Positions 60,247-64,000 of a stretch of 64,000 nucleotides of DNA are shown one piece after another. A program made the position numbers and the translations under genes. Under the pieces are notes generated by a model. The model worked only from the letters and a program-made list of their open reading frames with translations, did not search any database and was not told where the DNA came from. Source of the stretch: CAVRXQ01 sp963849105 (GTDB lineage Bacteria; Actinomycetota; Acidimicrobiia; Acidimicrobiales; Bog-793); the NCBI GenBank assembly GCA_963849105.1, contig CAWKGD010000005.1:186001-250000 (forward strand). The letters are read 5' to 3'. Within the stretch, counting starts at the first letter, position 1. Every line of letters begins with the position of its first letter.

Positions 60247-61424
60247 GCGCGACCTCGCCGGACTCGCTGAAAAAGCGCGCGAGCACTCGAGTGGACACGA
60301 CGTCCGACCGCCTCGTCGCGATCTCGCACGAGATCCACGCCCACCCCGAACTCGGCTTCGAAGAGGAGCTCGCGTCCCACTGGTGCGCCGACGAGCTCGC
60401 CCGCGCCGGCTTCGACGTCACCTTCGGGGTCGGCGGGCTTGACACCGCCTTTTCGGCGTCGATCGGCTCGGGAACCCCCGAGATCGGCATCTGCTGCGAG
60501 TACGACGCGCTCCCCGAGGTGGGGCACGCCTGTGGCCACAACGTCATCGCCGCGGCGGGCATCGGTGCCGGGGTCGCGCTCTCAGAGGTCGCCGACGAAC
60601 TCGGCATCACGGTGCGCGTGTTCGGCACGCCAGCTGAAGAAGGTGGCGGCGGAAAAATCCTGATGCTCGAGGCGGGGGTCTTCGACGGCCTCGGCGCGGC
60701 GATGATGGTCCACCCGGCGCCCTCGGAGCTCGTCCAGATGCCTGTCCGCGCAGTCTCGCATCTCATCGCCCGCTTCCACGGCAAAGAGGCGCACGCGTCG
60801 GGCTTTCCCGAACTCGGCATCAACGCTGCCGACGCGTTGACGATCGCTCAGGTCGCCGTCGGGCTCTTGCGCCAGCACGCGAAACGCGACGACCAGGTGC
60901 ACGGCATCGTGACGAACGGCGGCGCGGCTCCGAACATCATTCCCGGACTGACCGAAGCGGCGTATTACGTGCGATCGCGATCCTTGGACGGGCTGAAGGA
61001 CTGGGAGCCGCGCGTGCGGGCGTGCTTCGAAGCTGGCGCGCTCGCAACCGGGGCGACCGTCGAGTTCGTTCCCGGCGGCCCGACGTACTCAGAGTTCCGC
61101 ACCGACGATGCGATCGCCGAGCTATATCGGCACAACGCGGTCGAACTGGGACGAAGATTCGCCACTGATCTCGAGCACGCGCTCGTCGCCTCGACCGACA
61201 TGGCGAACGTCTCGCTGGCGCTCCCATCGATCCACCCGACGCTCGACATCGGCGCGAAGGGCGCGGTCAACCATCAGCCCGAGTTCGCTGCCTATTGCGC
61301 GACGCCGACCGCCGACAAGGCGCTCCTCGACGGCGCGAAGGCGATGGCGTGGACGGTGATCGATCTCGCAACCGCTGACGCGCAGCGCGAGCGCTTGAGC
61401 GCGGCAAGCTTTCGGCGCAGCTGA
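60243..61424 (+). CDS. M20-family amidohydrolase
   Basis: The 393 residues fit the M20 peptidase/amidohydrolase fold of the PM20D2/AbgB type: ISHEIHAHPELGFEE near 27-41, CEYDALPEVGHACGHNVIAAAG (metal site), FGTPAEEGGGGK (catalytic Glu pair) and GKEAHASGFPELGINAADAL in the dimerisation domain. Substrate unknown; relatives cleave N-acyl amino acids, aminobenzoyl-glutamate or unusual dipeptides. Starts in a four-base overlap with the carboxylase alpha gene, so a linked role in acyl metabolism is possible but unproved. Confidence 0.85.
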   Translation: MSATSPDSLKKRASTRVDTTSDRLVAISHEIHAHPELGFEEELASHWCADELARAGFDVTFGVGGLDTAFSASIGSGTPEIGICCEYDALPEVGHACGHNVIAAAGIGAGVALSEVADELGITVRVFGTPAEEGGGGKILMLEAGVFDGLGAAMMVHPAPSELVQMPVRAVSHLIARFHGKEAHASGFPELGINAADALTIAQVAVGLLRQHAKRDDQVHGIVTNGGAAPNIIPGLTEAAYYVRSRSLDGLKDWEPRVRACFEAGALATGATVEFVPGGPTYSEFRTDDAIAELYRHNAVELGRRFATDLEHALVASTDMANVSLALPSIHPTLDIGAKGAVNHQPEFAAYCATPTADKALLDGAKAMAWTVIDLATADAQRERLSAASFRRS

Positions 61425-61474
61425 AACCCTCGCGCCCTCAAAGGACTGAACGTCTTGAGTAAAGGGAGTGGGCG

Positions 61475-62347
61475 ATGAAACTCGGGCTGCACGTTCCAAA
61501 CTTCAGCTGGCCAGATGGCCCAGCCGAGCTCGGCCAAAACGTTGGTCGGGTCGCCCTCGCCGCGGAAGCCGCTGGCTTTGATCGCATCAGCGTCATGGAC
61601 CACGTCTGGCAGATCGTCATGATCGGCCCGCCGGAGCTCGAGATGCTCGAGTCGTACACCACCTTGGGATTCATCGCGGCGCGCACGTCGCGCATCCGTC
61701 TGCTCACGCTCGTAACGGGCGTCGTCTACCGCGAACCGGGGCTGTTGGCGAAGATCGTCACCACCCTCGACGTGCTCTCCGGTGGGCGCGCGATCCTCGG
61801 CATCGGCGCAGCGTGGAACGAGGAGGAGGCGCGGGGTCTCGGTTTGCCGTTCTTCCCGGTTGCCGATCGCTTCGAGCGCCTCGAAGAGGCCCTGCAAATC
61901 TGCCTGCAGATGTGGAACGGGGACGAAAGCCCGTACCAGAGCAAGCACTACCGACTGGAAAGGACCCTCAACTCGCCGCAGGCGCTCTCGCGCCCCCACC
62001 CCCCGATCCTGATCGGGGGCTCGGGCGAACGAAAGACGCTCCGCCTCGTCGCACGCTACGCACAGGCCTGCAACCTCTTTGGACGAGGTGATCTCGAACA
62101 CAAACTCGACGTCTTACGCGAGCACTGCGCGAGGGAAGGCCGCAACTACGACGAGATCGAAAAGACCGTGCTGTTCAATTTCGACGTCGGCGAGCGCGGC
62201 GAACGCGTCGATGACACCTTGGAGCAGCTTCAGCGATTGGCAGAGATCGGATTCTCCGTCGCGCACGGCAGCGTCAAGGAGGTATCGACGATTTCGCCAT
62301 TGGAGATCATCGGCGAGCGGATCGTGCCGATCGCCGCGCAGTTTTGA
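61475..62347 (+). CDS. LLM-class F420-dependent oxidoreductase
   Basis: A 290-residue luciferase-like TIM barrel starting MKLGLHVPNFSWPDGPAELGQNVGRVALAAEAAGFDRISVMDHVWQIV. LLTLVTGVVYREPGLLAKIVTTLDVLSGGRAILGIGAAWNEEEARGLGLPFFP follows, a pattern typical of F420-binding LLM enzymes. The later PHPPILIGGSGERKTLRLVARYAQACN segment agrees. Substrate unknown. GGGAG eight bases before the ATG. Cofactor use agrees with the cofD and cofE genes at 50-52 kb. Ends 16 bases from the convergent moeB gene. Confidence 0.88.
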   Translation: MKLGLHVPNFSWPDGPAELGQNVGRVALAAEAAGFDRISVMDHVWQIVMIGPPELEMLESYTTLGFIAARTSRIRLLTLVTGVVYREPGLLAKIVTTLDVLSGGRAILGIGAAWNEEEARGLGLPFFPVADRFERLEEALQICLQMWNGDESPYQSKHYRLERTLNSPQALSRPHPPILIGGSGERKTLRLVARYAQACNLFGRGDLEHKLDVLREHCAREGRNYDEIEKTVLFNFDVGERGERVDDTLEQLQRLAEIGFSVAHGSVKEVSTISPLEIIGERIVPIAAQF

Positions 62348-62363
62348 CGCGGCGCAACGAAAC

Positions 62364-63539
62364 TCAGTTGCGGGCGGCCGATTCTTTTGGGTGCGGCATG
62401 CACAGCTCGTCGTACTCGGCGATGACGATCTCGCCCGCACCGTCGCCGCACGCCGGACACGCCGGGTCTCGTCGGAACGAGAACGTCCGCATGTCCTCAT
62501 TCAGCGCGTCGTAGGAGAGCAGCTTTCCGACTAGCGGCTCTCCGATGCCGACGATCATCTTGATCGCCTCCACGGCCTGGATCGAACCGATGATGCCCGG
62601 CAAAACGCCGAGCACGCCCGCCTCCGAGCACGACGGCGCGAGTTCGGCCGGCGGGGGCTCGGGGAACAGGCACCGGTAGCAGGGACCGACGTACGGGTGG
62701 AAGACGGTCGCCTGGCCCTCGAAGCGGAAGATCGAGCCGTGGACGACCGGCACGCGCGTGAGCAATGACGCGTCGTTGACGAGGTAGCGCGTCGGAAAGT
62801 TGTCGGTGCCGTCGACGACAAGGTCATAGCCGGACAACAAATCGACGACGTTGTCCGCGCCGAGCCGCACGTCGTGCGCGACCACGTTGACGTCGGGATT
62901 GAGGGCGCTCAGCGTGCGCTTCGCGGAGTCGACCTTGCGATCGCCGATACGGTCGGAGTTGTGAAGGATCTGGCGCTGCAGGTTGGAAGCGTCGACGACG
63001 TCCATGTCGACGATGCCGATCGTTCCCACCCCCGCCGCGGCGAGGTAGATCGCGGCCGGTGAGCCCAGCCCACCGGCACCGAGCACGAGGACCCGCGCCG
63101 CGAGCAGCTTTTCCTGGCCCTCGACGCCGATCTCGGGCAAGAGCAGGTGGCGCTGGTAGCGCTCGCGCTGGGAGTGATCGAGCACCTTCGGCGGCGACCA
63201 GCGACGCCCCTCGTCCTTCCAGCGGTTGAAGCCGCCGCTCATCGAGACGACGTCGCGATAGCCGAGTTCGCCGAGGGTCTTCGCCGCCAGGGCGGAGCGG
63301 GTGCCGCCGGCGCAGTAGACGACGATCGGACGCTCCTTGTCGGGGATGCGCCCCTCGACTTGCAGTTCGAGCATCCCGCGGGGCAGGTGGAGGGCCCCGT
63401 CGAGTGCACCGGCCGCGTATTCGTCGGGTTCCCGCACGTCAAGGATTACCGCGTCGTCTCCGCGCTCGTCAACCTCGGCCGGCGTCGCCTCGCGGATCTG
63501 CGCCTTCACCTCGCCCAGCAACTCACGAAAGTTCGTCAC
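62364..63539 (-). CDS. moeB: Rhodanese-MoeB fusion (ThiF-family sulfur-carrier adenylyltransferase)
   Basis: The 391 residues have a rhodanese domain first (about 1-112; VILDVREPDEYAAGAL, active Cys76 in VVYCAGGTRSA), then a MoeB/ThiF E1-like domain (RYQRHLLLPEIGVEGQEKLLAARVLVLGAGGLGSPAAIYL). The zinc pairs are Cys287/Cys290 and Cys361/Cys364. Such enzymes adenylate the C-terminal Gly of a ubiquitin-like carrier (MoaD, ThiS or CysO) and load it with sulfur. In the well-known MoeZ/Uba4 type the rhodanese is at the C-terminus, so the order here is reversed. No carrier gene is adjacent. Confidence 0.9.
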   Translation of the reverse strand: MTNFRELLGEVKAQIREATPAEVDERGDDAVILDVREPDEYAAGALDGALHLPRGMLELQVEGRIPDKERPIVVYCAGGTRSALAAKTLGELGYRDVVSMSGGFNRWKDEGRRWSPPKVLDHSQRERYQRHLLLPEIGVEGQEKLLAARVLVLGAGGLGSPAAIYLAAAGVGTIGIVDMDVVDASNLQRQILHNSDRIGDRKVDSAKRTLSALNPDVNVVAHDVRLGADNVVDLLSGYDLVVDGTDNFPTRYLVNDASLLTRVPVVHGSIFRFEGQATVFHPYVGPCYRCLFPEPPPAELAPSCSEAGVLGVLPGIIGSIQAVEAIKMIVGIGEPLVGKLLSYDALNEDMRTFSFRRDPACPACGDGAGEIVIAEYDELCMPHPKESAARN

Positions 63540-63646
63540 ATCGCACCTCGCGCTGCGCGTCAGGTCGGAAACGGAGCGTTCGTCCGTAAAACACTACCGA
63601 TCCAGTCGACATTCCCGAGACATCAGCCTTGTAACGGGATCGTGGT

Positions 63647-64000
63647 TCAAGTCGACGGTTTTATGGTCCCCAAGAAATTGCGGCGGATCGAACCGTGAGA
63701 GCGGACCGACGTCGGCGGTCGGATGAGTCCCTCGACGCTGCCGGTCGTGCCGGGCAGCGTGACGCGCACCGCGAACGCTGGCGGCTCGCACCGTCCGCCG
63801 GAATGGCCCTCGCCGGGCGGGGGAACGTCGGGCGAGAAACGTGCCTCGGACCACGCCGAGATGCCGGGCTTCAAGCCGATGACGGCGGCGTTGCAGTTCG
63901 AGCAGCCGATCGTGATCTTCGTCGGCAGGTTCGCGCCGTCCTTGCCGATCAAGACGAGTTGCGGCACACCCCCGCGACAGGTCTTGGACGAGGCGTTTTT
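63647..64000 (-). CDS. DUF4232-like secreted protein (C-terminal part, truncated by the window)
   Basis: The frame is open from the right edge to a stop at 63647, giving about 117 residues of a longer protein. The segment NASSKTCRGGVPQLVLIGKDGANLP followed by a cysteine pair (IGCSNCNAAV) and CEPPAFAVRVTLPG resembles DUF4232, a family of actinobacterial lipoproteins with a beta-sandwich. The N-terminus and any signal peptide are outside the window. A GTG at 63967 could be an internal start but is less likely. No function is known. Confidence 0.55.
   Translation of the reverse strand, partial: KNASSKTCRGGVPQLVLIGKDGANLPTKITIGCSNCNAAVIGLKPGISAWSEARFSPDVPPPGEGHSGGRCEPPAFAVRVTLPGTTGSVEGLIRPPTSVRSHGSIRRNFLGTIKPST

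Overview
The window looks like chromosomal core DNA of a high-GC actinobacterium, most probably of the class Acidimicrobiia or a close relative. This is inferred from a meso-DAP-type MurE, coenzyme F420 genes (cofD, cofE, an LLM-type F420 enzyme), the lexA / LysM protein / nrdR arrangement known from mycobacteria, the actinobacterial order manB - Trm112-like - SIS protein - ahcY, and small families such as DUF3040, DUF5719, DUF6186 and DUF6390. No rRNA, tRNA, insertion sequence, prophage or CRISPR array was seen, and no gene-free stretch is longer than 300 bases. Most neighbouring genes overlap by ATGA or GTGA, so translational coupling is the rule.

Layout. 1-7895 (minus strand): the division and cell-wall (dcw) cluster mraZ-rsmH-ftsL-ftsI-murE-mraY-murD and the first codons of a further gene, probably ftsW. 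murF is absent from its usual place, and the rsmH start codon lies inside a long inverted repeat. 8030-10985 (minus): three-subunit NAD(P) transhydrogenase. 11079-15575 (minus): a 2-oxoacid:ferredoxin oxidoreductase (gamma, alpha, beta) with a GltD-like flavoprotein carrying a ferredoxin domain. 15723-22719 (plus): a group 3b bidirectional [NiFe] hydrogenase in the order HydB - cNMP-domain protein - HydG - HydD - HydA, then protease, HypC-like protein, EamA transporter and DUF6390. These three blocks form one redox neighbourhood linking 2-oxoacid oxidation, ferredoxin, NAD(P)H and H2.

22753-30167: mixed housekeeping genes (DprE2-like SDR, lipoate ligase family, HNH nuclease, dinB, PIG-L deacetylase, nrdR) and a divergent SOS control region with four LexA-box-like sites between lexA and a LysM protein. 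30354-40385 (minus): lysine/DAP genes dapE, dapD, dapF with hflX and miaA, then ahcY, SIS isomerase, Trm112-like, manB and a CPBP protease. 40444-42495 (plus): ftsH. 42441-57602 (minus): surface-glycan genes (DUF5719, a giant GT2/membrane protein, GDP-deoxysugar reductase, two GT4 enzymes, a GalE-like epimerase, an NDP-sugar pyrophosphorylase, a GT2, rmlD, rmlB) with cofE and cofD embedded. 57649-64000: birA divergent from an acyl-CoA carboxylase alpha subunit, an M20 amidohydrolase, an F420-dependent oxidoreductase, a rhodanese-MoeB fusion and a partial DUF4232-like secreted protein.

The best candidates for something not already explained are the rsmH leader structure (7151-7285), the missing murF, the Ser-for-Cys replacement in DapF, and the hydrogenase accessory genes. 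Two clear frameshifts (hflX, dinB) and one doubtful one could be real or could be assembly errors. I did not find convincing evidence of a wholly new defence or mobile system here.
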